Below, piece after piece: positions 48,816 to 62,886 of a DNA stretch of 64,000 bases (positions are counted from its first letter, which is position 1; every line of letters starts with the position of its first letter). Origin of the DNA: Micropterus salmoides (Eukaryota > Chordata > Actinopteri > Centrarchiformes > Centrarchidae). A program made the position numbers and the translations under genes. The DNA lies in the NCBI RefSeq assembly GCF_014851395.1, contig NW_024042261.1, positions 32,379,942 through 32,443,941 of the forward strand, written 5' to 3'. The notes beneath the pieces were generated by a model, which searched no databases, was not told the DNA's origin, and worked only from the letters and a program-made list of their open reading frames with translations.

Positions 48816-49489
48816 CTGCCCTCACTCATGCGTCTGGGCACAGGGAGAACTGTTTTTTCTGCTCTGTGCTGGACTGTTACATTGCATAACCCTAGCACAA
48901 AGTGTATAACATTATTCAAAATGGTAATAATAAATTTTAAATTGAATCAAATAGCAAGGGCTTCTATCTGGTTTCACAGTTTTGCACTGATGTTCAGCTA
49001 TCATTTAGGAAGGAAATCATGGCAGAAGAGGCAGAGATACCATTTTTCTGCTGACAGTAGCTTCAATAGACCATAATGCAATACAGAAACAAGTCGTGAT
49101 AGAGTTTGAGTAAGGGATATGATTCTTACGTTTTTCTCCAATGGAAAAATTTGATCTCTTGCTCTCACTATCACTGTCGCTGTCACTATCATTTTCCCCC
49201 ATTACACACATACAGTATAAACCCACAGCTCAAAGCAACAAGTTCACAGGAGGGCCTCAATAATCTTGGAAATGTACAAAATCACTAACTGAAGTGGAAA
49301 AGGCGGGTTGAGGAAAAGTGGGTATGCCAAGAAAAAAGTTACTTATGATAGTTTATCACAAAATAACTCCTGAAATGTACTGAACATCATAGATTGATTT
49401 TATTTAAGAGTGTAAGAGTAGCCTATCTGAACATGGAATCACAGCCATGGAGTATTATCTATTTTTTTCTTTTTACAAAATGACTTTAA
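48816..49489. other. Intergenic, unassigned
   Basis: No gene. A CACTATCACTGTCGCTGTCA simple-repeat-like stretch lies near 49168-49190 and produces Asp/Ser-rich frames on the minus strand. Confidence 0.45.
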
Positions 49490-49800
49490 CCTACAGTGAG
49501 GAACTTTTGTCTCCCCCTTCTGACAGTGTGAGTAATTACACAACACGGCTCTGCCCAATGGCTCTGCAGTACTGAGTTGCTGCTATCACTATGGTTGCTC
49601 CCCCATTTAGCTCTGGCAAACCAATCATTGCTGGTTGGCATAAAACACAACGCTGGTTTGCCAGCACGGGAATGTTGCCACAGACACCAGATTTAGAATC
49701 TCTGGTACTGCGAAATACAGTGATTTGTACCTACCAGTAATAGCCTTAATCAGTATTGTCTGAAGTCGTTTGTCAAGCGGTTGAATGTAACAGACATTCA
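49490..49800 (+). repeat. Teleost interspersed repeat with diverged partner at 52.5 kb
   Basis: Phrases such as GAGGAACTTTTGTCTCCCCC, TTCTGACAGTGTGAGTAATT, ACACAACACGGCTCTGC and TTGCTATCAC-like sequence resemble a recurrent teleost element. Its end, AGCCTTAATCAGTATTGTCT to GAATGTAACAGAC (49741-49793), is similar to 52510-52565. Confidence 0.45.
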
Positions 49801-52800
49801 TATACAAGTAAAAATTTCTGAAAATAAAATATGTTTATAGCAACCATTGCTATCAAAAACAAAATAGTCTGTATGGCCTTGGTGAATACTGAAAAACATC
49901 TCCTGCAGGTTTCCTTCTTATTACTGTCAGTATATTTAAGGGAAAGAGATGACTTCACAGCTGCGTAACAGTGTGTACAATCAGTGTAAGTAGTGTTGAT
50001 CTGCTCAGGTAACCATTTCATTTTCACAGGACATAAACTGATAGCAACAGCTGAGACTGACAGCAGGATTTATATCCTGACGCTGATATGTACATCATTC
50101 TGTATCAGCTTTCCTTGAAATGGAACAGACGGATATTTGTCTGCAGCTGTTGAAAATCCACAAGAGGTGCAGTTGTATTCTTGAAGAGAGGATAGTACTC
50201 TTTTTCAAAGGCACTATATAGTTTACATCTTTACAAAAATAGGGGTTTACAAAGCACAAAGATAGGGCTTTCATGGACAGATGAGACATTGAGATGTAGA
50301 AATTGAAATGCTGGGTTCATTTGTCTTGCAACTAATGGAGCTGACAGCCAATCAGTCAGTAATGAACCTCTCCCTTGTCTAAATAATAGCGTCATTGCAA
50401 TGATGAAACTAATGTAACATCATAAAGTATTTAGTCTCTTGTCTGATATTGTTACTGTGTCTCTATTAATGAGCTGTGCTTGAATCACATCTGGTACAAG
50501 GCAGGTATCTGTGTCAAATACAGTGCTCAATGAAGGTGTCATATGTAATTTAGCACCAATACATAATTACTATGTTAAATCTAAATTCTCTAAAACTTCA
50601 GATGACAATTAAAACATTGAGTGGATCAACCTCCTGTCCTTGCAATTTTACATTGTGCGCCACCAAATCTGGTGGATGGAATTACACCTGTTAACGTTTA
50701 GTGTGAAGCAAAGAGTCTTATCAAGTTGTCTTGATATACAGTGTTTCACAATTGTGAAAGTGTCTTGGTATTGTTGGTAGGGTATTTTAGAGCAGAGAGT
50801 CCACACCTGGGTCACGTGTTGCTTCAGTCATGTCGATGAGCCAAGATATGTAACCTGTGTCAATCAATCGGCTCATACACTTGGTTAATGCTAAACGTAT
50901 TAGGTTTTTTAACCATCCCTGATAGCAGTGACACATTATTCTTTATTAAATCACAAAGAATTAAGAAGGGGAATATGCAGATTGAAGAATTTTTAAATTG
51001 GAGAAACTAAGGCAGTATGGTTATCCATCCTTTTTTCTGTTTGCTTTTACCAAGAACAGTAAAGCTACTCATCATGATTAATATTAACCATAGGGATAGG
51101 GAAACTGCACTTATTCAAGTAGTCATCTGCATTTGCTAAAAGCCTATTGCATTAAGCAGTATCTCCTGCTTTTAAAGCAGGTTCTTGTACAGGGGAGAGC
51201 ACTTCCCTCCACTGGCTATATTAAATGAATAGACGTGGTGGTTGTGCAAAATATGGGTGCTTTGAGGCAGACATATTTTATCATGCACTAGAAGATATCT
51301 GTAGATGTTAGAGAAACTGTCTTGCTATCAGTCTTGGTCAGTATCCTGTCATAGTGCATTTTTAGTTTTACCAAACTGTCTGTTGGGGATCGTCTGGCTT
51401 TGCTGACATGGTCTTTGTTCTGTGGACTGCTATATCAAAGAGTAGGGGATAGAGTAATGCAGCTCCCTGATAGGTGAGCCTTTTAACCTCAGCACAATAA
51501 AGTAAGGCATCATGATTCAAAGGGCCTCTCTACGGTCTGTACACAGTAATCTGTTCAGTCATGCGTCACTGTCACACACATTCTCTGTGCCATCACATTT
51601 CTGTCTTGTCGTAAATACTTTCAATCACAGCATGTCTCCCCTCTAGGAACAGCACTTTCTTGAACCAAAGTGGAGGCCAGGGCAGTCTCACATACCAGCC
51701 AACAGCTCATCCATCAGATTGAGCAATAATGGCACCTTCTGTGTCCTTATTAAGAACAGTTTTCATAAGATTCAGAGGACTTGACTTTGTGTGAACGACA
51801 GTTTATCAAAAGGGTCTGTGCTGCATGGCATGTTCCATCTGTTTCTATAAAATCAATGTCAAATAAAGGACAATTTAAAAATAGTTTTTCATGCGTGGCT
51901 AGAAGGCTACTGACCATAGACTATCTAAAGATGGATGTAGCAAGGTGCAATCTTTTCTGTTTGGAGCTAGGACCTTCCAAATAAGGAGTGTGCAGTGTGC
52001 ATGCTCTGGAAACCGCTTTTCTACCTCAGACCAAAGGCTAGCGTACTGGTAACAACGGTCAACAGCTTGCCTGCTAGCTCTCCAATTACAGCTAGCTCCT
52101 TCTCTCCGTAACATCACACCCCCGAGTGCAGGTAATGTTAATAATTTATTTTACCGCAGACTGATTTTAGTCAGCAACAACCAAGACATGGTATCAGTTT
52201 GTTTTGAAGGAACTTCTATTAGTACCACTAGTATCGCTTAATCATATAATTTTTTATTCTATTACACGTCTCATCACTGGATTCTTGACTTTGAAAACAC
52301 CTGCTGCATAGTTTTATGTTGGACAGTATCAATTCTGGTTACAGACTATGAATAATTAATAAAATCTTTCTTTAGATTTAAATTTAGTTTTTCCTAAGTC
52401 ACCATTATCAACATACTTAGCAGATATGTAAATACTGTACTGTATCTTTCAACCTGATTATCGTAATGTGATATTCAACTGCAGCAAATGCACAGAGTTT
52501 GACTTAGCGGTGATGGGCTTAATCGGCATTGTGTGAACTTGTTTTGCAAGGGCTTGAATGTAACAGACGTCCCGCACTCAAGCTTTAATAACGTTATTGG
52601 AATTCCATGTGTGCTCTAAATTTTAGAATTGAGTCTATAACCAATATATACATGATATGCTACCAATGATATGCATAGCTGATAATGTTCTAACAAGTTT
52701 TCCCTCAGTTTACATCAACTCTCTCCGTTATATATTAGTTCAACTTATCTGCCAGACAAAAGACTGTATGACATCTTTCATGTATTATGAAATACTTAAT

Positions 52801-55800
52801 ACTACTAGCTCTATTATTATGGTATGTATATTTTGATATTCTATGTAATGAAAAATCAAAATAAGAGTTAGTATTTTGAGAGAGAAATTATGGGATGGGA
52901 GTCAGTTGGAACCAGGGATTTTATTTTGCCTGAGACTGCCAACATCATATGGGCAGAGAGCACACCTCCCTGCCCATCCATGTGCATACATGGAAAGCCC
53001 GAGGCAGAGAGAGCAGAAGCAAATACGCCCCCAGGGTAGAGAACAGATCAGAGCAGGTATCAATAAAAACAGAAATTACATTGATTAATCAAACACAGCC
53101 TGAAAGGAGCAGCTGGGGTGGCGGTGGGTTACAAGCCGCTTGCAGAAGCAGCTAAGGTAGGCACGTTAAAGCAGCTTAAATATGAAATTTGCCAGTAAAT
53201 GCTGAGAGGGGAATCAGCTGAGTTGTCAACTCATGTGGCTGGCTTTGAGATGGGCTACTATCGGCTGATGTGCTGGGAATGTGAGCTGAGCTTGACTTTG
53301 TTGCCTGCCTGAACTAAAGCTATGCTCGATTATAAAAGGTTCAACTTCACAGCATAAATGCATTACCATTCGGTTCTCGTTTCAGAGCAGTACGCTACAG
53401 ATGAATGGCTTTACATATGCCAAAAGGTCATTTCCTCTGAGAAGGGATAGGACATCACAAGGCACAACTTTAACACACTTTAAAAATAGGACAAATACAA
53501 TAATTATAATAGTCACACGTAACAAATATAGGAAGAAATCTTTGTCAACCCTAAGTTGTCAAGATGGGGAATGTATACAGTATTAATCGAGTGAAGAGTA
53601 GAGCTGATTATGTTTTTTAATTATATCAGCACAATCCGCTGTCTTGGCCTCATTAGTTAGAGTGCAAAACAAAGATGTTGATGTCACTGTTCACTTCAGG
53701 AAACATAACTGAAACGATGAAAAGAGGGGGAGAGAGCATTTGAGTTTCAATGTTTTTTGTTTTTTTCAGACTATTTCAACAGGGTGACCTCCAAACAAAA
53801 GTGAGTGAAAACTCTCTGGTTGAACATGTGACTCATTGGCGTACTAGCTCTGCCATTAGATCACAGCAAAGATATGTCTGGCCACGCTCACTGATTTGTT
53901 GCTGCCTTGTATATGCTAAATAGTTAAACCATTCAGTGCACCACGTATATGGTCATGCCCGCTGTTGTCATGGAAATCATTTCAGAGTGAACGGTATAAA
54001 TCAATTAACATATAGTCATATAAATAATTTACCTGCTGAGCTTGTAATATAGAGGAAAAACTACTTAAGCTTGAAATAAGTTTTATATTCTGTATTCTGT
54101 TATATATTCTGTTGTGATGCATTCATGCCTCCCAATTTTTTGAGCTTGTTGTCTTTAGCCATCATATTCCTTTAGTATTTCATTTGGAAGAGTGGTGAGA
54201 TTAAAGGCTAGAGGTCACTTAGAGAGTAGTCTCTACCTAAGAGACTAATAGCAAATGGACAAAATTCCTTTACCTAAAATGACATTTTAATAAGATTTTG
54301 AGGTATAAAATATATTTTTATACCTGTTGTTGCTATGACTATACCTTATGTAAACGCTACCTGTTTCATCAGCAGCAATGGTGTGAGAACATTGTAATGA
54401 GTTTATTTTGGCTACAAAGCCTCACTTTTTAAGAATTGTTATATTCATAAAGTTTACTCTCACACCCTGATAAGTTAGTATTTGTATAAAAGACTCCTAA
54501 ACCTAAGATTTAAGTAAGTGATTTTCCAATTTATTACAATAACATTGATCCATTCTATTACAAACCTGATAATTAATCCACATAAATAATGGAGCCCATC
54601 CCCAGGCCGATAATAGATTTCCTCTTCCACACTTGATAATCATGCATAGTCACAACTTTAGGATCCATTGTCCCTCCCCCACAGCAGTTAAGTCACTTTT
54701 CATTTTCCTCTGGGATTAAGTGGTTGGCAGCTTTATTTACATTAAATATTCTGGACCACTGCACCACAGCCTCCATAACACACATTTTCCCTCTGTATAT
54801 GCTTTTGGTCTTTACTGGGTAAACAAGAAAGACATTGAGTTCCCTTGTGCCCTTTACAAACAGATGAAAAAATGAAGTTAATTAAAACAAGTAATCAGTA
54901 CTTTCTGTTTGGAAAATGAATTATTGTTTACTTGTTTACACGCTTCAGGGAGTCCTTTCTTCAAAAGGATAGAGTTCTATATCTACAGAGACATCGGAGC
55001 TAAAATATAAGTAATAGAAGGGGAATAAATTCTTGTATTTAATGCTTTCTTTCCTCTTGTTTTGTCCATTAAATCTATTGTGGTGATTTAATCTAATAAG
55101 GTGACAAATATAAATAATATAAAATATAATTCATGATATACCTATTGTAAACTAATTTATATTAATACTGTATATAATTTCATTAATGGTAGGGAAAATC
55201 CATGAATTGTTTTATATCTGCAGTTGTCAAATTCCCATGCATAATAGACAAATTAATGAACTGGTTCAAAGATAATTTGAAAGTTTAAAGGAAAGACAGC
55301 AAATGATCTTAGTAGTGTTTCTCTGGACAAAATTTGATTAAAGAGGTTCCCCATGCTCTGTTAATATCCCCTTTGACTGATAGCTTGCGCAGCAGACAGC
55401 AGCTTAGTAAAGCAAAGCCTCTTATTTTCTTGTGAATTGCTTGCTCTAGAATTGATAACCTGCATTAAAATTCATTAGACTACTAACAAGGTGAAAATTT
55501 AAATAAATTAGTTGTTTTCTTTTAATTTGTGTTTTACCAGCAGTGCCTGTTGGATTGCAGAAGCATAACTGGAAACATTTCCATTTGCATTTTAGGATGC
55601 ATTGCACACAATGTTCTGTAGGCTAACTGTTCTTGGGTATAAAGAGGCCAAATATGTAAGTCATAGATTTGTTAAAGGTATGGCAAAATTAACGTATTGG
55701 TATGTGTGTGTGGGGTGATGGCGACATGTCATTCTCAGTATTTGAAAATGACAAATTAGCTTCCACTCTATTTCAGTCTTGCTAACATTTGTCAATAACA

Positions 55801-58800
55801 ACAACAGTGTAAGTTGAACAACGAAGCAGACAGGCTTATCAATGACACTAAAAGCAGAATAATGTCTTGATTCCGGTGAATCACCAAGTAAAGCTATATC
55901 CCACCTGCATACATTCTGAGTGTGGGTTTGATGGACACTGCTGTTTCACAACTGGGTGCACAAAAGAAATGAAGGAGCTACTCAGAGTAGTTATATCATT
56001 TCCTGTTGGTACAAAACCTGTTAATTCTGCCAGGGGAGCTTGGTCCTTGACACAGCTGGTTAACATTTCACACCAGTTGCAATATCCTGAATGGTCAATC
56101 TGCCATTTTCTTAATATCCCATGAAGGTCCTTTTGTTGTCATAAAGTTAATTTTCATCAGGCATGTGAAGGAAAGGGTGAAACAGTGAGCACTGCCACGC
56201 TATTTTGGAATGGTTAAATAGAGAAATCATACAGTGTAATAGAGTAATATACCAGTATAGTATAAGTTCTACTCACCACAGGCACATTCTTCCACTTCCA
56301 CAAAGTCTTAATTTTTTTATCTTGCATTTATCATCATTGCAGTGTGAAAACTGATCCCTATAACAAATTTCAAGATATTAATTTTAATTCATTCATTTAA
56401 AGGCCCTAGCTGAAAAGAAATCTTATGCATTCCTCTAAACTGCAGGCATCTGTAATGATAGTTTAGTGACCTGTGTCCATATCAGCATCATCATATTGTC
56501 AGTTATGGCTCCTCTTGCCCTTATAAATTGTGGTGATAAAATCTTTTTGTGAAGATATTTTGTTTGTTCAATTTGATAGATGGACAAAAACAGGGAATGT
56601 GTGTAAAGAATGAAGAGCATTACATGCAATAAAGGTCCCTGGCAGTGATGTCCTTTACTACATAACTTTGACAGCACATACTGCAGCGCACTGGAGAGAA
56701 GCTAGTATAAAAATAGCTTGTGACATCTTATAATACATTAAGTTCTGTACTGTTGAATCCCTTGTTTGCGCCCCATTTAATCATGTCTGTTAAATATATT
56801 AATGAAACACAGTCACTTTACAGTTAATGTTCTTAATTTTCAGTTCTATTTTATAAAATAACCTGCAGCATAAAGATAGCCTCTTACAAGACTGGTGTTA
56901 TTATAGTGTCTGAGCTTGTTTACTTAAAGTGCATGAAATGATTGACACGGTTTAATCCATGCATGCTTAACCATCTCAAACACACCCACTTCTGCTGGCA
57001 GGAGCTTCTAAGCAAAACTGTCACCCAAGAATTGAAAATGAATATGTAATAAAAATAGTTTTGGACATCATCGTTTCTGTAAACAATGAGCATGAACATC
57101 TTGTTTGCCTCTGTACTTTTTGTATATGTATCAATTCCCACAGAGATAACTAGCTAATAAATTAAATTTCATTATCTTGTTAATAAAGTCATGTTTTTAT
57201 TTTTACCCTACAGTACATATGGACTGCTTATCATTACTTTGGTTAATGGTGCTTCAGCCCTAATTGAAAGTACTACTGTTCACTTGGGGCGAGGCTGTTA
57301 ATGTTATTTGTTGGGAGCAGAGTGAAGGACACACACAATCTTTGTGATTAGCTTTCATTATTCTAAAAGCTGAACTAGCATGTACCCAACCTTACATAAA
57401 TGCCGTGTACTCAAAGTCATTTTTTTAATGTTAGGCAAATGGCTCTGTAATTTTGCATTCCGTTAATTCTTTGTTCTTTATTTATGAAACACTCTTGCTC
57501 CTACAAATATTTATTTGCATTTATAATTTACATTTTCATTCATTACAATGACGACAGCAATACATTTTACTGACTGCTCTTCTTCACATATCTGTGTATT
57601 TTAATAGCATAGTAAGAAAATATTTCTGCACCATATAAGGCTTTTTATTGTTTCTTTGGTTTAGTCACTCTTATTTTTAAATTTCATATGTGGGCTGGAG
57701 CCAGTGTAGAGTACTTGAACATTGAGTGTCAAAAATAGGAACATTTTACTTGAGAGTGTTTTTCACAAACTGTATCTGTTTGGTTTGCAGATATAGTATT
57801 TTTTAAAGAAGGCATTCTGACAGCCACTGCTTGCCACATATCATGTAGTCAAGATTTCCTCCTTTTTCATTGGCTACCAATGCAGTATACAATGTAAATT
57901 AATTGCAACAGCATCTTGAGGTCGTTTGAGCAGCTGCTTATGTAAAGTGCAAAGGACCCTGCTGATGCAATAAGTATTTACTGAAGCACAGAACCACTAA
58001 CCAAATTTGCTCTCTGCTGGAAATGCAATATGTAACAGTTGTCATTTCCAATTACTCAGACTGAGTAGGTGGCAGGTGATTGACCCTGTAAACATATTTT
58101 GTGCCTGAAGACGTGTGAAACCAGCCAAAAACAATGATAATGGACAGTTTGTAGTGGTCTGTCTCTGTCTCTGATGCTTGTGCTGCGTTGGAATGATCTG
58201 TGCTTGTGCGGTACATAGCTGTTGCTTGTTCTCAACTGATCCTACTAAAATGGGTGATATTTTTTTTAGTCAAATGTTTTGTTGTTGTGGAAAATTGTAG
58301 CCAATACTATGTTTGAAATGTAGGAAATCCCTTGTGAACCCACAGTAATATTAGCACTAAGAGTAATACTACAATTTTTAGTGGAACCGATACAATTTTG
58401 GAATGGATCTGAATCATGGGGCGGATAATAGACTTATTTTTCGTTTTTGATAAACTTGCAAGATAGGTCGGCGGAGTTCTGCGCTCTCCAAATGCCCTTC
58501 CAGTTAACACATGGGAAGGATGAATCAGAATACCAAAAACAGTTTATGTCTTTGGCAATGAGTAACAGAGTTCTGTTCTGGCAGTGAATCACTAGGTTTT
58601 GTTTTGGGGCTTTTAGAAATTAGAAATGGCTGGGGTTTTTTTTTTTTACAATTTGTAGCCTACATAGTGTATTATTGCAGATCCAACCATCTAAAAAGGC
58701 TGTAATGTAATTTACTGAAATAATAGTTGTTTAATGTGATCGTTTGTCAGAATACTGCAGGGTCTGGTTGGCTAAATTTTTTTGCATCAGCTGAAAAACA

Positions 58801-58900
58801 GTTTCACTCATTAACTGCAGACAGTGTCCAATTATATTTTTCTCTCCGGTTCCTTCTTTACAAATTAAAAAATAAAATATGTAGGTGCTGTTTCCCACTT
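49801..58900. other. Long mostly repeat-poor, gene-free block
   Basis: About 9 kb with no recognised gene. Apart from the short repeat at 52510-52565 and a GCTAGCTC-rich patch near 52070-52100, I recognise no mobile element. TAATTA/ATTAAT-type cores are frequent. The 54590-54740 segment (CCCCAGGCCGATAATAGATT, GGGATTAAGTGGTTGGCAGC) is ordered and less AT-rich, a weak candidate conserved block. Confidence 0.4.
52510..52565 (+). repeat. Diverged partner of the 49.74-kb repeat end
   Basis: GATGGGCTTAATCGGCATTG and GGGCTTGAATGTAACAGAC align in the same order with 49738-49793. Over about 55-60 bp they are clearly related with scattered substitutions. The flanking bases differ. Confidence 0.5.
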
Positions 58901-59000
58901 ATAGACTTTATTTGGGCGGACCACCCAGGTATATTAATGGCCGCCCAGGTGTATTTGGAGACCTATTTTAGCATTTTGCAGAGAAATACAGAGAGAGGTG
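58901..59000. repeat. Possible teleost repeat fragment
   Basis: TTTATTTGGGCGGACCACCC followed by AGGTATATTAATGGCCGCCC and AGGTGTATTTGGAGACC contains an internal duplication of the (A/G)CC(A/G)CCCAGGT word. It resembles a teleost repeat, with weak recognition. Confidence 0.35.
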
Positions 59001-59439
59001 TTATCTGGTATTAAGAGATGTAATATTAATGTTACAAGACAGTGTGGATATTTTACAAGCACGGACCAGGTAAAGTAACAATTTAATTCAATTAAATTTA
59101 TTTATATAGCGCCAAATCACAACAACAGTTATCTCACAGCGCTTTTCATAAAAGAGCAGGTCTAGACCATACTCTATGATGTTATTTACAGAAGCCCAAC
59201 AATTCCCACCAAGAGCCAGAAACACCTGCAGGAAGTGATAGGAGAAGAGAGGAGAGAGACGAGAAAGCACAAGACTACCGGAAAGGGGAGACGTTGTGTT
59301 AGTAACATGCAATAATGGGGTGAGTTTGCATACAGAGGGAGAGAAAGTAGAGGAGAGAGCTCATCATAGAAAATCCCCCAGCAGTCAAGGCCTATAGCAG
59401 CATAACTAAGGGATGGTTCAGGACTCACCTGAGCCAGAC

Positions 59440-62400
59440 CTAACTATAAGCTTTATCAAAGAGGAAAGTCTTAAGCCTACTCTTAAATGTGGAGATGGTG
59501 TCTGCCTCCTGAACCCAAACTGGAACCTGGCTCCACAGGAGAGGAGCTTGATAGCTGAACGCTCTGGCTCCTAGTCTACTTCTGGAGACTCTAGGAACCA
59601 CAAATAACCCTGCATTCTGGGAGTGCAGTGCTCTGGTGAGGTATTAAGGTACTATGAGCTCTTTAAGATAAGATGGTGCCTGACCATTAAGAGCTTTGTA
59701 GGTAAGAAGAATGATTTTTAATTCTTTTCTGGATTTTACTGGAAGCCAATGCAGAGAAGCTAAGACAGGAGAAATGTGATCTCTTTTCCTGGTTCCTGTC
59801 AGAACACGTGCTGCAGCCTTCTGGATCAGCTGAAGAGTCTTAATGGACTTTTTCGAGCAACCTGATAATAAAGAATTGCAGTAATCCAGCCTAGAAGTAA
59901 CAAATGCATTGACTAGTTTTTCTGCATCATTTTTAGACAGGATATTACTGATTTTCGCAATATGACGTAGGTGAAAAAAGGCGGTCCTTGAAATTTGCTT
60001 AATGTGAGACTTAAACGACATGTCCTGATCAAAGATAACTCCAAGATTCCTCACAGTGGTTCTGGAGGCCAGGGCGATGCCATCAAGGGAAACTATATCT
60101 TTAGATAATGCGTCACGGAGGTGCTTAGGCCCCAGAACAATAACTTCAGTTTTATTTGAGTTAGAAAATTAGAAAATTACAGGTCATCCAGGTTTTAACA
60201 TCCTGAAGGCACATTTGAAGTTTAGCTAACTGATGAGTTTCATCTGGCTTGATCGATAGATATAACTGAGTATCATCTGCATAACAATGAAAGTTTATGG
60301 AATATTTCCTGATAATACTAACTAAAGGAAGCATATATAAAGTAAAGAGGATTGGTCCGAGGACAGATCCTTGAGGAACTCCATGACTAACTTTGGCGAT
60401 CTGATCGATCTGATAAATAGGACTTAAACTAGCTTAGAGCGGTTCCTTTAATGCCAATGAAATGTTCCAGTCTCTGCAATAGGATCTGATGGTCAATGGT
60501 ATCAAATGCAGCACTAAGATCTAATAAAACCAGTACAGAGACAAGTCCTTTGTCTGATGCAATAAGGAGGTTGACTGAAAATCCTCAAATAAACTATTGC
60601 TCTGTAGAAAGTCACACAGCTGTTTAGCAACTGCTTTCTCCAGGACCTTAGAGAGAAATGGAAGGTTAGATATAGGTCTATAGTTGGCAAAAACATCCGG
60701 ACCAAGTTTGGGCTTTTTCAGAAGAGATTTAATTACAGCTACTTTAAAGTACTGTGTGTTGATAGAGATAGATTGATCATATGTAGTATAGAAGTGCTGA
60801 CTAAGGGTAAAACTTCTTTAAGCAACCTAGTCGGGATGGGGTCTAAGAGGCAGGTTGATGGTTTAGATCAGAGGTCACTAATAGGCGGACCGCGGTCCGG
60901 ATCCGGACCCAGCCGCCGTCCTCTCCGGACCGCCGACCTACAGCCCATTTATTATTGAGACTTACTACCTCGTGACGGAGCGTTTCTATTTTAACCCGCG
61001 CAGCTTTTCTAGCATTTACTGTACTGGTTTAGAGGACCAGGAAACTCACAGACCAATTGCATGTGCTCCAATCGTCTCATGTGACGCTGCTCAGCCAATC
61101 AAATCTTTGCATACCGAGGCTTGCGAGTCGAGTCCGCGAGATTCACCAGAGACGTTTTGGAAACACACCCGAATTGAGGAGACGAAAGATAAAATAGATT
61201 TCACATGACTTTTAATCAAGAATGTACAGATTTTTACATGTACATTCCTCCCACGGGCAGTTCAAAACCAGAATATCTCATAGATCTCCAATATGCTAGC
61301 TGGAGCTCACGTTTCTCACTGAACAACAGAAAGTAGGAAAGTGGTAGCTCTGTAAGAGGAAATGAAAGAGAAGAGGAGGCATTACAGCTGTTCATTTGTT
61401 ATGATGTGTTGAGTGTTTATTATAAAATTGGTTAAGACTACACTTCATCACTTCAAGCTACACTTTTTATTACATTTTTTCTAAAAATTAGGCACTTTAG
61501 TTTACTTAGATTTAGAATTTATTATTTGAATAGTTATTATTTATTATCCCTCCAGTTTGATGTGAAAACTGACTGAAATATTATTTGATTTGACAGTCCG
61601 TTCTTGACTAAAAACATGTGTTGATACAACTATAGGTTATAGTACTGAATGATAACGCAAGTTCGTCGTTTTGATGTTCCGGACCTTTGCTTCAGGAAAT
61701 TTTCTCTAACTAGACCTCTTTGAAATCTAATTGAATACCCCTGGTTTAGATGAAGAAATTATTGAAGTTAGTTGGTAAAGGTTGAGGGAAGCAAAACTGT
61801 CTAAACATATATCTGGTTCTATAGCTGTTTCTAAGGTTCCTGAGTTTAGAGATAAGTCGGTGCCAGTTAAGGGCAGGTCTTGGTGAATTTTGTTTCTAAT
61901 AGTTATAATTTTATCATTAAAGGAGCTCATGAAGTTGTAACTACGGAGAGCTATGGGAATACTTGTCTCAATAGAGCTGTGACTCTCTGTCAGCCTGGCT
62001 ACAGTGCTGAAAAGAAACCTGGAGTTGTTCGTATTTACCTCTATTAATGATGAGTAGTACGCTGCTCTGGCATTACGGAGGACCTTCCTATAAGTTTTAA
62101 GACTATCTTGCCAAATTAAACGAGAATTCTCCAGTTTGGTGGAACGCCAATTCCTCTCAAGTTTCCGCGATATTTGCGAGTTTCAGTATTATACCATGGA
62201 GCTAACTGTCTTTGTTTTATTATTTTCTTTTTTAGAGGGGCTACAAAGTCGAGTGTCATTCGCAGCGAGCCTGCAGTACTATCAATAAGATGATCGATTT
62301 GTGAGGGACTGAAATTAGCATAGGAGTCCTCCGTTACTTTATGACTTGATAATGAATTTAGAGCTGATGGAATCGCATCCTTAAATTTAGCTACAGCACT

Positions 62401-62886
62401 ATCAGACAGACGTCTTGTATAGAAATTTTTGCCCAATGGCGTGTAGTTCAGCAATACAAACTCAAAAGTTATCAAACAGTGGTCAGATAAAGAGGGATTC
62501 TGTGGGAACACTATTAAATGTTCAATTTCAATAGAACAAGGTCAAAGGTGTGGTTAAAACAGTGAGTCGGTTCATGAACACTCTGAGAGAAGCCAATGGA
62601 AATCTAACAGAGAGATAAACGCAGTACTGAAGCTGTCATTCTCAACATCCACATGAATATTAAAATCCCCTTCAACAATAACTTTTACCGTTTTAAGGAC
62701 TAAAGTAGACAAAAACTCTGCAAATTCAGATAAGAATTCAGTGTACGGACCAGGTGCTCGGTACACTATAACGAAAATAATTGGTTGCAGTGATTTCCAA
62801 CTTGGGTGTGAAAGACTAAGAACAAGGCTTTCAAATGAGTTATAATTTAGTTTAAGTTTAGAGCTGATTAACAGTGAACAGTGCAA
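59440..62886 (-). pseudogene. LINE ORF2 remnant (endonuclease-reverse transcriptase)
   Basis: The minus-strand frames still show: FVIVYRAPGPYTEFLSEF and GDFNIHVD of the AP-type endonuclease (62572-62886); the endonuclease end with LSDHCLITFEF (62116-62511); the pre-RT linker MSSFNDKIITIRNKIHQ (61727-61930), cut by the hAT insertion; AFDTIDH of the RT near 60510; the catalytic YADD box at 60272-60283; and the C-terminal part SRLDYCNSLLSGCS with LASLHWLPVK (59644-60054). An in-frame TAA at 59644-59646 precedes a segment that stays open to the natural end at 59440. Frameshifts lie between 62572 and 62511 and in the RT. It cannot encode an active protein. Confidence 0.85.
60869..61743 (+). mobile_element. 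hAT-type non-autonomous element with 8-bp target duplication
   Basis: The 875-bp insert is flanked by perfect GTTTAGAT copies at 60861-60868 and 61744-61751. Its ends are CAGAGGT on the left and ACCCCTG on the right (complement CAGGGGT), an imperfect hAT-like terminal repeat with the 8-bp duplication typical of that superfamily. No transposase ORF is present. Near the left end are two overlapping perfect palindromes, GGACCGCGGTCC (60887-60898) and GGTCCGGATCCGGACC (60894-60909). Removing it joins the two LINE halves, so it is younger than the LINE. Strand is arbitrary. Confidence 0.88.
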
